DNA from: Desulfosporosinus sp.
GTDB lineage: Bacteria; Bacillota; Desulfitobacteriia; Desulfitobacteriales; Desulfitobacteriaceae
Direction: 5' to 3'
NCBI GenBank assembly: GCA_031292055.1
Contig: JARLHV010000134.1
Span: forward strand, 1 to 51,501
Length of the DNA stretch: 51,501 nucleotides
Position 1 is the first letter of the stretch. Each line of letters starts with the position of its first letter. Position numbers and translations under genes: made by a program. Shown here piece after piece: positions 8,817 through 17,557 of the stretch. Under the pieces are notes generated by a model. It ran no database searches. It was given only the letters and a program-made list of their open reading frames with translations, and was not told the DNA's origin.

Positions 8817-9647
8817 TCACCTCGCTAAGATCACCCGGTCTCGCCCCGCTAAATCCGGGAAAACCTGGGTTTTAAAACCTTTGCGTTGGAAAATTTCACA
8901 GACCGCTTCAGCCTGATTCCAACCAATTTCCATAAGTACGTTCCCCTGAGGCTTTAGTAACGGTCGTATTTCTTCGGACAGACGACGATAGAAGTCTAAA
9001 CCGTCTTGTCCTCCTAAAAATGCCAGAGCGGGTTCACGGAAAATCTCCGGAGCACACTGACTATAGTCCTCAGTGGAAACATAAGGGGGATTCGTGACGA
9101 TAAAGTCCCAAGCTTCACTCAGGATAGGCGTTATAAAGTCTCCTTGACGCCACTGCACGGAGACACCTAAACGTACGGCATTTTGTCTTGCAACCTCTAA
9201 GGCGTCGAGCGAAAGGTCGGTTCCAACCACCTCCGCCTTAGGATAATGATACGCCATTGCAATTGCCAGAGCACCACTTCCGGTACAAAGATCGGCGACT
9301 TTGACTGACTGGTCCCGTCCTTGTCTTTCTGCCTGTCTTACTATCTCCAACCATTTCTCGACCAAAATCTCGCTGTCCGCGCGTGGAATAAGCACCCGCT
9401 CATCAATGTTGAAGGAAAGGCCCATAAACTCCTGGCGCTTTAAAATATATTGGAGAGGCTCATGATTGGCACGACGAAGAATTACCCTCTGATAGTCCAG
9501 CTCCTCTTGCCTGGACAAATTACGATCAAGATCAAGATAGAGGCGGTCTCGATGCGTCACACCAAGAACTTCGGTCAGTAACAAGTCTGCGTCGAAGCGG
9601 GCATTATCTATACCCTTTGCCAAGAGCTGCGCCTCGCCGTAACGCAT
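8817..9647 (-). CDS. prmC: Peptide chain release factor N5-glutamine methyltransferase
   Basis: Methylates the GGQ glutamine of release factors using SAM. The catalytic NPPY motif (about residues 186-189), the SAM-binding ADLCTGSGALAIAMA loop and the N-terminal helical domain are intact. I place the start at ATG 9645-9647 with GAAGGTG nine bases upstream; the frame is open to a TTG at 9695, but that extension would translate through a strong inverted repeat (9675-9722). The gene follows prfA, its substrate, after about 144 nt instead of the usual tight spacing. Confidence 0.93.
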   Translation of the reverse strand: MRYGEAQLLAKGIDNARFDADLLLTEVLGVTHRDRLYLDLDRNLSRQEELDYQRVILRRANHEPLQYILKRQEFMGLSFNIDERVLIPRADSEILVEKWLEIVRQAERQGRDQSVKVADLCTGSGALAIAMAYHYPKAEVVGTDLSLDALEVARQNAVRLGVSVQWRQGDFITPILSEAWDFIVTNPPYVSTEDYSQCAPEIFREPALAFLGGQDGLDFYRRLSEEIRPLLKPQGNVLMEIGWNQAEAVCEIFQRKGFKTQVFPDLAGRDRVILAR

Positions 9648-9674
9648 TCCTTCTAGCACCTTCAAATCACTTAG

Positions 9675-9722
9675 ACCCCCTAACTCGATATTCAAAACTC
9701 GTAGTTAGGGGGTTGAATATCG
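9675..9722 (-). repeat. A-B-A'-B' double inverted repeat in prfA-prmC gap
   Basis: Two inverted pairs are interleaved. On the minus strand the order is CGATATTCA, ACCCCCTAACT, 8-nt spacer, TGAATATCG, AGTTAGGGGGT. The 9-bp pair (9714-9722 with 9686-9694) and the 11-bp pair (9703-9713 with 9675-9685) are both perfect. Zero-length connecting loops make a full pseudoknot sterically unlikely, so the stems are probably alternatives. No T-run follows. It lies 28 nt upstream of the preferred prmC start. Confidence 0.8.
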
Positions 9723-9791
9723 AATATCGCTTTGGCATCTGGACAGAATCATCCTTTCAGAAGGAGTACTTTTCCACTGCTTAATTTTCTT

Positions 9792-10862
9792 TTACTCAAT
9801 CTCAGCCTTTAGTCTTTCTGCCTGGTCTGAAGTTATCAGGGCTTGGATGATCTCTTCTAAGTCTCCTGCCAGGATCATCTCCAGGCGATGTAAGGTTAAG
9901 CCTATACGATGATCGGTAACTCGACCCTGAGGAAAGTTAAAAGTTCTAATCCGCTCACTCCGATCACCGGTACCCACTTGGCTTCGACGTTCTGATGCTT
10001 GCTCGCCACTTGCTTCATCTTGAGCTTTCTCCAGTATGCGAGCACGCAAAACACGCAAGGCTTTTTCTTTGTTCTTAAGCTGAGATTTTTCATCTTGACA
10101 AGACGCTATTATTCCCGTGGGCAGATGGGTAATTCGCACCGCCGATTGAGTGGTATTTACACACTGTCCGCCCGGTCCACTGGAACAATAGACATCAATG
10201 CGCAAGTCATTAGGATTTATAGAGACTTCTACTTCTTCCGCTTCAGGAAGGACAGCAACCGTGGCCGTAGATGTATGAATCCTCCCGCCTGACTCAGTTG
10301 ATGGAATTCGTTGTACTCGGTGGACACCGCTTTCAAACTTAAGTTTGCTATAGGCTCCATATCCTTCCACCAGAAAGATAACTTCCTTATAACCGCCAAT
10401 ATCTGTATAACTGGCACTGAGAATTTCTGTTTTCCACCCTTGCCCTTCCGCATAGCGAGTATACATCTTATAAAGATCTCCAGCAAACAGAGCCGCTTCG
10501 TCACCACCTGCTCCAGCTCGAATTTCCATAATGACATTTTTCTCGTCATTGGCATCCTTGGGCAGGAGAAAGACACGCATCTTTGCTTCCAATTCCAGAG
10601 AAGCGTTCCGCAATTCATCTCGCTCCTGCTCCGCCATCTCCTGCATGTCCAAATCGAGTTTTTCCTTGAGTAGGTTCTCTGTATCCTCCAGGCCATGGAG
10701 TACCTCCTGATACTCCCTAAACGCCGTGACAAGGTTCGTCATACCGGCCTGAGCTTTGGCATATTTCTGCCATTCCGTCTGATTGGCTAGAATCTCCGGG
10801 TCACTAAGAAGTTCTGTAAATTCATCATATTTTCGTTCAATTTCGTAAAGTTTCTCTAACAT
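9792..10862 (-). CDS. prfA: Peptide chain release factor 1
   Basis: Recognises UAA/UAG and triggers peptide release. The 356-aa protein has the GGQ loop (GPGGQCVN, Gln near 233) and the RF1-type codon-recognition tripeptide P-S-T in RIPSTESGG (186-190). The neighbour prmC encodes the methylase for this glutamine. It lies 17 nt after the DUF1385 gene and is likely co-transcribed with it. Confidence 0.97.
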   Translation of the reverse strand: MLEKLYEIERKYDEFTELLSDPEILANQTEWQKYAKAQAGMTNLVTAFREYQEVLHGLEDTENLLKEKLDLDMQEMAEQERDELRNASLELEAKMRVFLLPKDANDEKNVIMEIRAGAGGDEAALFAGDLYKMYTRYAEGQGWKTEILSASYTDIGGYKEVIFLVEGYGAYSKLKFESGVHRVQRIPSTESGGRIHTSTATVAVLPEAEEVEVSINPNDLRIDVYCSSGPGGQCVNTTQSAVRITHLPTGIIASCQDEKSQLKNKEKALRVLRARILEKAQDEASGEQASERRSQVGTGDRSERIRTFNFPQGRVTDHRIGLTLHRLEMILAGDLEEIIQALITSDQAERLKAEIE

Positions 10863-10879
10863 TTTTCACACCTCAAAAT

Positions 10880-11764
10880 TTACGTTAGTTCCTGACCGGA
10901 ATCGATTACTCCTTTTAAGGCAGCCAGTGCAACCTCTAATTGATCATCGTCGGGTTCCCGTGTGGTTAATTTCTGTAATAATAAGCCAGGGACAATCAGC
11001 CAACGAAGCCAAGGCGATTCCAAATGCCGTGAAGAAAATTTAAGAATTTCATAAGCAATTCCTGCCACGAAAGGCATAAGCAACATTCGAGAAAGTAAGC
11101 GCCACCACAAGGGATGCAAACCTACAAAAGCGAACACAAAGATGCTCACAACGACCACAATCAGGAGGAAACTTGTTCCGCAGCGCGGATGCAACCTAGG
11201 AAAAGGACGCGCATTTTCTACGGTGAGTTCTTTCCCTGCTTCATAGGTGAAAATTGCTTTATGCTCGGCACCATGATATTGAAAGACTCGCTGGATGTCT
11301 TTGAGCTTGGAAATGAGCAAAATATACAGGAAAAAAACAACGAGCCGGATTGCCCCCTCCAAAAGATTCTGCCACATAACTCCAGTGACCTTTCCTCTAA
11401 GTAAGTGAGCCATTCCAGTTGGCAATCCGACAAAAAGCAGTAGACCCAAGGCAAAGGCAAACCCGATAGTTAATGCTAATTCCCAAAACCCAAGTTCTTC
11501 TTCTTCGCCATCTTCCTCTCCCATCGAGCGATTGGCCGAAAAGGTTAAGGCGCGCGTTCCTACAATCAGTGAATCCACAAGCGCTACAAACCCACGAATC
11601 AAAGGCAACTTAAAAATAGGTTTTTTCGCCCAGGAATGAAGTTCTAAACACGTGACCTCAATCCTGCCTTCAGGTAGTCTGACCGCAATAGCACTCTCAC
11701 GAGGTCCTCGCATCATGACCCCTTCTATAACCGCTTGCCCGCCATATTGGACTGGTCTACCCAT
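10880..11764 (-). CDS. DUF1385 membrane protein (YqhQ-like)
   Basis: 294-aa protein starting GRPVQYGGQAVIEGVMMRG, the signature of the DUF1385 family, with four to five hydrophobic segments and the YHGAEHKAIFTYE and HPRCGTSFLL motifs that contain conserved His, Glu and Cys. The biochemical role is unknown; the conserved polar residues next to the membrane suggest a catalytic or metal-binding function. In many clostridia it sits between rpmE and prfA, as here. Confidence 0.88.
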   Translation of the reverse strand: MGRPVQYGGQAVIEGVMMRGPRESAIAVRLPEGRIEVTCLELHSWAKKPIFKLPLIRGFVALVDSLIVGTRALTFSANRSMGEEDGEEEELGFWELALTIGFAFALGLLLFVGLPTGMAHLLRGKVTGVMWQNLLEGAIRLVVFFLYILLISKLKDIQRVFQYHGAEHKAIFTYEAGKELTVENARPFPRLHPRCGTSFLLIVVVVSIFVFAFVGLHPLWWRLLSRMLLMPFVAGIAYEILKFSSRHLESPWLRWLIVPGLLLQKLTTREPDDDQLEVALAALKGVIDSGQELT

Positions 11765-11784
11765 ACTACTTCCTCCTCTATTAT

Positions 11785-11867
11785 AGCGAGGCTCGCACCG
11801 CGATGTTCTGGGTTCGAGGCACGATGGTTAAATTTCGCACCTCGAACCTAGAACATCGCGCTTCGCT
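11785..11867. repeat. Long imperfect palindrome between rpmE and DUF1385 gene
   Basis: Two 25-nt arms (11799-11823 and 11836-11860) are inverted copies with 22 of 25 positions matching; the core is CGCGATGTTCTGGGTTCGAGG. A 12-nt loop separates them and outer AGCGAG / CTTCGCT extends the stem. No T-run adjoins it and it is separate from the rpmE terminator at 11882-11934, so it looks like a mobile or REP-like palindrome rather than a terminator. Confidence 0.7.
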
Positions 11868-11881
11868 ACTGCCTTTTACGC

Positions 11882-11934
11882 AAAAAGCAGAGCTTGCGCT
11901 CTGCTTTTCCACCAGCAACGACCGCAGGCCGTTG
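11882..11934 (-). terminator. rpmE terminator hairpins
   Basis: Just past the rpmE stop, a first hairpin (11916-11934, CAACGGCC with GGTCGTTG) is followed by a second with an 11-bp perfect stem (11898-11908 with 11883-11893, core AGCAGAGC) that ends in a run of T on the minus strand. The second is a typical intrinsic terminator; the first may stabilise the mRNA end. Confidence 0.8.
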
Positions 11935-11935
11935 T

Positions 11936-12133
11936 TTACATCCCATATTTCTTTTTAAACCGATCAACTCGTCCGCCGACGTCGACAAACCGCTGTACCC
12001 CGGTATAGAAGGGATGGCATTTCGAACAAATTTCCACTTTGATGTCTTTTCTTGTACTTGCTGTTGAAATGATTTCTCCGCAAGCACATGTCACTGTGGT
12101 TTGTTCGTATTTCGGGTGAATTTTTTCTTTCAT
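11936..12133 (-). CDS. rpmE: 50S ribosomal protein L31 (zinc-binding type)
   Basis: 65-aa L31 starting [11 protein letters not shown]. Four cysteines (in TCACGE and ICSKCHPF) form the zinc site, so this is the C+ form that serves as a zinc reserve. The ATG at 12131-12133 with GAAGGTGA upstream is preferred over a longer open frame to 12205, because L31 proteins start at this motif. In Bacillus the gene follows rho; here glpX lies directly upstream instead. Confidence 0.96.
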   Translation of the reverse strand: MKEKIHPKYEQTTVTCACGEIISTASTRKDIKVEICSKCHPFYTGVQRFVDVGGRVDRFKKKYGM

Positions 12134-12306
12134 GTCTTCACCTTCTTTCCCATTTGGATCGAGGCGCTCTTTTGCCGCACCCGTTCGAGACACAATTTCA
12201 GTCAACTCTTATTATTTTAGCACAAATCTTAGCGACTAGTCAAGATCTAATTTTCAAAAATTTGGCTTGCGATAGTAATAAAGATTTTATCCAAGCTTTG
12301 GATACA

Positions 12307-13296
12307 TTATGCAAGTGGGGAATCGAAACAGCCCTTCATGGCATATTTCGGTTTTTTATCAAAACAATGACGTGCTTCAATAAAGCGAACCGTCCCTGTT
12401 TTTCCTCGAATAACCACGGTATGGGTCAATGCCCCTTTGGCGGTAAAGGTAACCCCGCGCAGCAACGGCCCTTCTGTAATCCCGGTCGCGGCAAAAAAGA
12501 CATCATCACTGCTGACCAAATCGTCCATCATTAATAATTTTTGAACATCCTCAATCCCCAGGGCTTTAGCGCGGGCAACATCCTCTTCATTTTCTGGCCA
12601 AAGACGACCTTGCATTTCTCCCCCCATGCAACGTAAAGCTGCCGCGGCAAGTACACCTTCCGGCGCTCCGCCAACTCCCATCATCATATCCACTCCGGTA
12701 TCTTCAAACGCACAGGCCACCGCCGGAGAAACATCCCCATCGGTTATAAGACGAATCCGAGCTCCGCAAGCGCGCACATCTTGAATCAATTGCTGATGGC
12801 GTGGGCGATCTAAAATCACAACCGTCATGTCTTCCATACTTTTCCCTAACGCTTTAGCCACCTTTGAGACGTTTTCAAACACTGTGGCATCCAAACTAAT
12901 CTGTCCAGCAGCAGCAGGACCTACCGCAATCTTATCCATATACATATCGGGAGCATGAAGCAGGCAGCCTTTTTGGGCAATCGCGACAACGGCAATCGCC
13001 CCCGCCACCCCTTTGGCAACACTATTCGTTCCTTCGAGCGGATCAACGGCAACGTCCAATTCTGGCTTTTCTCCATTTCCAACCCGTTCTCCAATGTAAA
13101 GCATCGGAGCCTCATCCATTTCTCCTTCTCCGATCACCACGGTGCCATCCATATGAATTGTATCAAAAACTGCTCGCATTGCTTCAACGGCAGCATTATC
13201 AGCCGCATCTTTATTCCCTAGCCCCACCCACCGCGCTGATGCCAAGGCTGCAGCCTCTGTCACTCTGGCAAATTCCATCGTGAGTTCTCTTTCCAA
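12307..13296 (-). CDS. glpX: Fructose-1,6-bisphosphatase class II
   Basis: GlpX-type phosphatase of gluconeogenesis, 329 aa. Metal-binding motifs IGEGEMDEAPML, DPLEGTNSVAKG and GGAPEGVLAAAAL match the lithium-sensitive phosphatase fold of the class. Downstream lies rpmE and upstream, in transcription order, fsa and fba, so aldolase, transaldolase-like enzyme and bisphosphatase are grouped. The symbol follows E. coli; B. subtilis calls the syntenic gene ywjI. Confidence 0.95.
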   Translation of the reverse strand: MERELTMEFARVTEAAALASARWVGLGNKDAADNAAVEAMRAVFDTIHMDGTVVIGEGEMDEAPMLYIGERVGNGEKPELDVAVDPLEGTNSVAKGVAGAIAVVAIAQKGCLLHAPDMYMDKIAVGPAAAGQISLDATVFENVSKVAKALGKSMEDMTVVILDRPRHQQLIQDVRACGARIRLITDGDVSPAVACAFEDTGVDMMMGVGGAPEGVLAAAALRCMGGEMQGRLWPENEEDVARAKALGIEDVQKLLMMDDLVSSDDVFFAATGITEGPLLRGVTFTAKGALTHTVVIRGKTGTVRFIEARHCFDKKPKYAMKGCFDSPLA

Positions 13297-13474
13297 TTTT
13301 AAGCCCCCTAAATTTTTTCATCCCTTATTATCCATCGTATCGTCTTCATTCTCATAAGAGACAAAAACATCATTATTGCAACATATTTCGAATTACGCTA
13401 TCACATTCACTGTTAATACTCTTAGTGTGACATACTTCTAAAATGATTTCAAGCATATTAAATGTTTAAATTCA

Positions 13475-13522
13475 CAAAAAGTTGGCATCAGCTTATCTGT
13501 AATTCAGACAGGCAGATGCCAA
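13475..13522 (-). terminator. Terminator after fsa
   Basis: About 20 nt past the fsa stop a stem pairs TTGGCATCTGCC (minus strand, 13511-13522) with GCTGATGCCAA (13482-13492), closed by a bulged upper helix and followed by CTTTTTG. The T-run is on the minus strand, ending the fba-fsa transcript before glpX. The rest of the 245-bp gap is AT-rich and probably contains the glpX promoter, which I could not place. Confidence 0.75.
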
Positions 13523-13542
13523 AATCAAGGTTACATAACTAT

Positions 13543-14181
13543 TTAAAGTTTCTTCCAATCCGCCAAAAACTTCTCAATCCCCGCATCTGTCAAAGGGTGA
13601 CGGAATAGCTGCCTTAAGACGCCAAACGGGACCGTTGCATAATCTGTCCCTAATTTGGCAGCTTCTGTGACATGCACTGGGTTTCTAATACTAGCCGCAA
13701 TAATTTCTGTTTCGATATCATTCACTTGGAAAATTTCACACATATCTGCCAACAAATTTAGCCCATTTTCGCCGATATCATCCAGTCGCCCCAAAAATGG
13801 GCTGACATAGGTTGCCCCCGCCCGTGCAGCAAGCAACGCTTGGTTTGCTGTAAACACGAGAGTAACGTTCGTCTTGATTTTCTCGGCATTTAATGTTTTT
13901 ACTGTTTTGAGGCCAGCTTCAGTCATCGGAATTTTGATCACGATATTCGTATGAATTGCGGCTAACACATGCGCTTCCTGCAACATTCCTTCATGATCGA
14001 GGGCGATAACCTCCGCACTGATAGGGCCATCAACAATCCCTGTCACCGTCTTAAGAAGTTCGTGGAAGTCCTTTCCTTCCTTGGCCACTAAACTGGGGTT
14101 CGTCGTTAGTCCGGCAATTACTCCCATATCCCAGGCTTGTTTAATTTCTTCAATATTTGCAGAGTCAAGAAAAAACTGCAT
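13543..14181 (-). CDS. fsa: Fructose-6-phosphate aldolase / transaldolase-like protein
   Basis: 212-aa short-form transaldolase (TalC/FSA subfamily). The N-terminus [28 protein letters not shown], the Schiff-base lysine in [12 protein letters not shown], and [19 protein letters not shown] are characteristic. Without kinetics, FSA and small transaldolase activities cannot be told apart; in Firmicutes, proteins in this fba-linked position (ywjH) are usually annotated transaldolase. It follows fba by 23 nt. Confidence 0.92.
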   Translation of the reverse strand: MQFFLDSANIEEIKQAWDMGVIAGLTTNPSLVAKEGKDFHELLKTVTGIVDGPISAEVIALDHEGMLQEAHVLAAIHTNIVIKIPMTEAGLKTVKTLNAEKIKTNVTLVFTANQALLAARAGATYVSPFLGRLDDIGENGLNLLADMCEIFQVNDIETEIIAASIRNPVHVTEAAKLGTDYATVPFGVLRQLFRHPLTDAGIEKFLADWKKL

Positions 14182-14204
14182 GACGTCGCCTTCTTTCTAA
14201 AAGT

Positions 14205-15059
14205 TTACGCCTTCCCATTGCTACCAAAAACTCGAATTTTCTCACGGATTATCGCGGTCGCAGCTTCCCGCGCAGGGCCTAACATTTTACGAGGGTCAAT
14301 TTCTTTGAGGTTTTCCTCAAGTACAAGCCGGGCAGCCCTCACAAACGCTTCGCGGATATTGGTGTCAATGTTAACTTTACAAACACCCCGTGAAATCGCT
14401 TCCCGAAGCGCTTCATCCGGCACTCCAGACGATCCGTGCAAAACAATCGGCGTTGAAATACGTTCCCGAATTTGTGTTAAGCGTTCAAAATCAAGTTTGG
14501 GGATCCCTATGTATTGACCGTGAGCCGTCCCGATGGCGATGGCTAACGCATCCACCTTTGTCGCTTGAACAAAACGCTCTGCATCAGCCGGATCGGTAAA
14601 CAACGCTTCACGGTCACTGACAGTAATATCATCTTCTGTCCCACCGATTTTACCCAACTCACCCTCGACAGAAATACCTAAAGGCCGAACTGCTTCAATT
14701 ACTTTGTTAGTCAAGGCGATATTATCTTCCAATGAGTGTTTCGATCCGTCAATCATCACCGAAGAAAACCCGTTGCGCGCGCACTGCATAACTTGGGCAA
14801 AACTTGTCCCATGGTCAAGATGCAGGGCGATCGGTACGCAGGCTTTTTCGGCAGCTAGTTTCGTCAGAGTAGAAATGTATTCAATTCCTGCATATTTTAT
14901 TGCACCTTGACTGGCTTGAATAATAACTGGTGCCTTTTCAGCCTCTGCTGCAGCCACAATTGCCTGGACAATCTCCATATTGTTGCAGTTAAAAGCCCCT
15001 ACCGCATAATGTTCTTTCTGTGCCTTGGCTAATAACTCAACCATTGAAACTAACGCCAT
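14205..15059 (-). CDS. fba: Fructose-bisphosphate aldolase class II
   Basis: Zinc-dependent aldolase of glycolysis and gluconeogenesis, 284 aa. Metal ligands are visible in HLDHGTSF, SVEGELGKIGG, GTAHGQY and LHGSSGVPDE, with NIDTNIREAF at the phosphate-binding end. A good GAGGAGG site precedes the ATG, which overlaps the end of the upstream cysteine-rich gene by 10 nt. The spo0F-linked position is that of B. subtilis fbaA. Confidence 0.96.
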   Translation of the reverse strand: MALVSMVELLAKAQKEHYAVGAFNCNNMEIVQAIVAAAEAEKAPVIIQASQGAIKYAGIEYISTLTKLAAEKACVPIALHLDHGTSFAQVMQCARNGFSSVMIDGSKHSLEDNIALTNKVIEAVRPLGISVEGELGKIGGTEDDITVSDREALFTDPADAERFVQATKVDALAIAIGTAHGQYIGIPKLDFERLTQIRERISTPIVLHGSSGVPDEALREAISRGVCKVNIDTNIREAFVRAARLVLEENLKEIDPRKMLGPAREAATAIIREKIRVFGSNGKA

Positions 15060-15736
15060 TTTGTTTCCTCCTCGTTTGTCTTTGAAATATGCTGGCCCCG
15101 AAGCGGACTATTGATAAGCCAAGTTTTATTTTCTTCCAAATACATCGAATCTATACCTTCAATCTGACGGACATTATCCGCACAGTCCGCGTAAATGACT
15201 CCCACTGCTTCACAGCATTCACAATATAGTTCGATATGATCCGGCAACAATTCAAAGGATAGCTGATGATTTCCACAGGCACATCCTAAATCTCCTTGCT
15301 TGGCCAGAAAGTGAAGATGTTCCAAAACGCGCAGCATCACTTCAGGATTTTCGAACTCTTCTTCATAACCAAGCTCTACTGCCAATTCCCCAATGGATTT
15401 TTCACGCTCATGACAGGCTTGAGTGACTTTCTGCTTAGGCCCGATATACCCCACCGAAGCTTCCACGGCCGGGCAAACAAGTGGAAATACCTCTTTCCCC
15501 CAAATGGCACGGCGGTTTAATCTCAAATAATGGGTATCCCCACAGTAAGCGCATGCATAAGTAACATTAAACTGCTGACGGTTCCGACTGGTTACCGACA
15601 TAAGCTCAAGACCGCAACCACAAAGCAGTTTCTTCCGTTCTCGCTGAGAAAATGCAAAGAGAGAGAGGGCATGAAATTCTAGTTCCCCGCATTGAGAACA
15701 CTGAATGGCGATCGTTGTATTTGTCGTTAGAATCAT
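15050..15736 (-). CDS. Cysteine-rich zinc-ribbon protein of unknown function
   Basis: 228-aa protein that I do not recognise. It contains several paired cysteines: CSQCGE near the N-terminus, CGCG, CAYCGDTHYLRLNRR, CACGNH and CECCEA, which look like at least two zinc ribbons, plus a helical middle. It has no signal peptide or membrane segment. GTG 15745 is the longest start, but ATG 15734-15736 has GAGGTGG at ideal spacing. It lies where B. subtilis has no counterpart, between spo0F and fba, and overlaps fba by 10 nt, implying coupled expression with aldolase. Confidence 0.75.
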   Translation of the reverse strand: MILTTNTTIAIQCSQCGELEFHALSLFAFSQRERKKLLCGCGLELMSVTSRNRQQFNVTYACAYCGDTHYLRLNRRAIWGKEVFPLVCPAVEASVGYIGPKQKVTQACHEREKSIGELAVELGYEEEFENPEVMLRVLEHLHFLAKQGDLGCACGNHQLSFELLPDHIELYCECCEAVGVIYADCADNVRQIEGIDSMYLEENKTWLINSPLRGQHISKTNEEETKWR

Positions 15737-15962
15737 AATTCCCACCTCTTCCTACAGCATATACTTCGTCATGCAAGAAGATTTTCCTGCCTTTCTGCCA
15801 ACAAAAAAAGTTTACTAGTGTGTATGACTGATACAGCAGCGGGCAATTTATCCGACAAAACTGTCTACCCAGAAAAAAAGATTATCCAGGGTCAGAGGTA
15901 TGTACTGAATAGGTAACCCGAACCCATAAAATAAATGTATTACAAGTATTAATGCCCTCTGC

Positions 15963-16325
15963 CTATCTCCTCGTCAATATCTCCCTCACCCTTTCTCTTA
16001 ACTCAAATAAATCAAAAGGTTTTCCCAAGTAATAGAGAATACCGAGATCCTTGGCTTGTTCCATATTTTGAGTATCACCGTAGGCCGTCATCATAATCAC
16101 GTCGACGCTCCGGTTTAAGGCACGAATTTGCCCCAAGGTTTCTAGACCATTCATTCCGGGCATTTTCATATCCATCAAGATGAGATCTGGCCCAAACGTG
16201 TTAAGTAACTCAAGTGCTTCTACCCCGTTCGCAGCCATTTCAACCTCATGGCGATCCTCCTTGAAGGTCTCAAAGAGCAGGCGACGGACTCCAAGTTGAT
16301 CATCTACTACAAGAATTTTAGCCAT
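15963..16325 (-). CDS. spo0F: Sporulation phosphorelay response regulator Spo0F
   Basis: Single-domain receiver of 120 aa. The acidic pair D8/D9, the phosphorylation site D52 (LILMDMKMPGMNG), T80 (MMTAYGD) and K102 (GKPFD) are all present; there is no output domain, which fits a phosphotransfer intermediate. The ATG at 16323-16325 has AAAGGGATG upstream; the longer frame to 16367 overlaps alr and is rejected. The location next to fba and pyrG is the Spo0F position in Bacillus. Whether clostridial proteins at this locus serve a true phosphorelay is uncertain, since many of these species lack Spo0B. Confidence 0.85.
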   Translation of the reverse strand: MAKILVVDDQLGVRRLLFETFKEDRHEVEMAANGVEALELLNTFGPDLILMDMKMPGMNGLETLGQIRALNRSVDVIMMTAYGDTQNMEQAKDLGILYYLGKPFDLFELRERVREILTRR

Positions 16326-16342
16326 TCCTACATCCCTTTCAC

Positions 16343-17554
16343 TCAAGTTTCTCCCTGAAGTGAACATTCTGTATAAGCGGCTAAAACTCCTTCTTTCATA
16401 ATCCGTTCTGATACCATTTGTCCAGCTTGTTTATATTGCCTGGGAATTCGAGGATTTGCCCCAGTCCGACGCAAAGGAATCCGAACCTCATCCCCCAAAG
16501 CGCACTCCTGCATGCCTACTTCGATTACGGTCAGCTGCATACCAATTTTCCCGGCAACACGAACCCTCCGACCGTTCAATTCTACTTGTTCTTGCCCAAG
16601 GTAAATTCCAAACAAAGCCGCCAAGTTTTTAAACACAATCTTCAGGAAATCAATCCATCCCTGGGGCATAAAATGCGGTGCTAAGCCAAACCCATCCGCA
16701 TACCCCACAGGGAGCACCGCCAGCTGTGTTATGGCCTTAGTGCGATAAATACTTTGATACCCAACATTCGTCCCTTTGGGAACCTCGCGCAGATGAACAA
16801 TTTGGCTCTTAGCAACCCAAGGGTCGCTTAACGTCAATTTCTCTCTAAAACCAGGCCCAGGATAATGCCCAATCAGCAATGTCCCAATCCGCACGAAATC
16901 ATGATGCCATTCAGGGTAATCAAGGAACGCCGCACTATTACAAACATGTTTCCAGGTCGGGCGAATTCCCAGCTCTTCAAGCTGAGCCGTTAAGGTCGTA
17001 AAACGTTCATATTGCCCGGATGTATAGTTCCTATCTCTTTGAGCTGCCCGAGCAAAATGAGTATAGACTCCTACAACCTGAAGATGGGGAGCTTTGGCCA
17101 AAGCCACTGCCAGCACTTCCATTTCAGAAAACTGGAACCCGGTTCGTCCCATGCCCGTCTCTAATTTAAGATGCACCTGGACCTGCTGTGGAAGGTGCTG
17201 TTCTTTTTCTGCACAAACCTCATTCAGCTCCGCAATCGAGGACAATTCCGAAAGTGTCAGCTGTAACTGTGCAGCGATAGCCCCAGGCCATTCTTCCTGC
17301 GAGGTAGGCCCTAACACTAGAATAAGACCTTTGATTCCATGCTCTCTTAAGATTAGTCCTTCTTCGACCCTAGTGACTGCAAACGCTTCACATCCGTCCC
17401 TTTCTAAGGCGCGCGCAACCTCGATGGCGCCGAGTCCATAGGCATCTGCTTTTACCACCGCCATACATCGGGCGCCCGGGCGGAGACGCTTTATAACTTC
17501 ATGATAGTTCCCTATGATTGCATCCAGGTCAACTTCAATCCAGGTTCCGGCCAT
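16343..17554 (-). CDS. alr: Alanine racemase family protein (atypical active site)
   Basis: PLP-dependent fold III racemase, 403 aa, predicted to make D-alanine for peptidoglycan. The PLP lysine K35 in VVKADAYGLG and the HFARA, TGMGRTGF and VRIGTLLIG motifs are conserved. The catalytic tyrosine is probably Y266, but its context is VGYQSIYRT rather than the usual YGRTY-like motif; the usual CMDQ motif reads IGMQL; and about 20 extra residues follow GYADGFG. Substrate specificity may therefore differ. It follows the FemX-like gene by 3 nt and precedes spo0F by 17 nt. Confidence 0.8.
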   Translation of the reverse strand: MAGTWIEVDLDAIIGNYHEVIKRLRPGARCMAVVKADAYGLGAIEVARALERDGCEAFAVTRVEEGLILREHGIKGLILVLGPTSQEEWPGAIAAQLQLTLSELSSIAELNEVCAEKEQHLPQQVQVHLKLETGMGRTGFQFSEMEVLAVALAKAPHLQVVGVYTHFARAAQRDRNYTSGQYERFTTLTAQLEELGIRPTWKHVCNSAAFLDYPEWHHDFVRIGTLLIGHYPGPGFREKLTLSDPWVAKSQIVHLREVPKGTNVGYQSIYRTKAITQLAVLPVGYADGFGLAPHFMPQGWIDFLKIVFKNLAALFGIYLGQEQVELNGRRVRVAGKIGMQLTVIEVGMQECALGDEVRIPLRRTGANPRIPRQYKQAGQMVSERIMKEGVLAAYTECSLQGET

Positions 17555-17557
17555 ACG

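Noticed and set aside
9648..9695. N-terminal 16-residue extension of PrmC from a TTG start
   Set aside because: The extension passes through the inverted repeat, lacks a ribosome site, and the ATG at 9645-9647 has one.
11866..12205. Additional open frames over rpmE, including an N-terminal extension of L31
   Set aside because: They are shadows of rpmE in another frame or an extension beyond the conserved MKEKIHPKY start, which has its own ribosome site.
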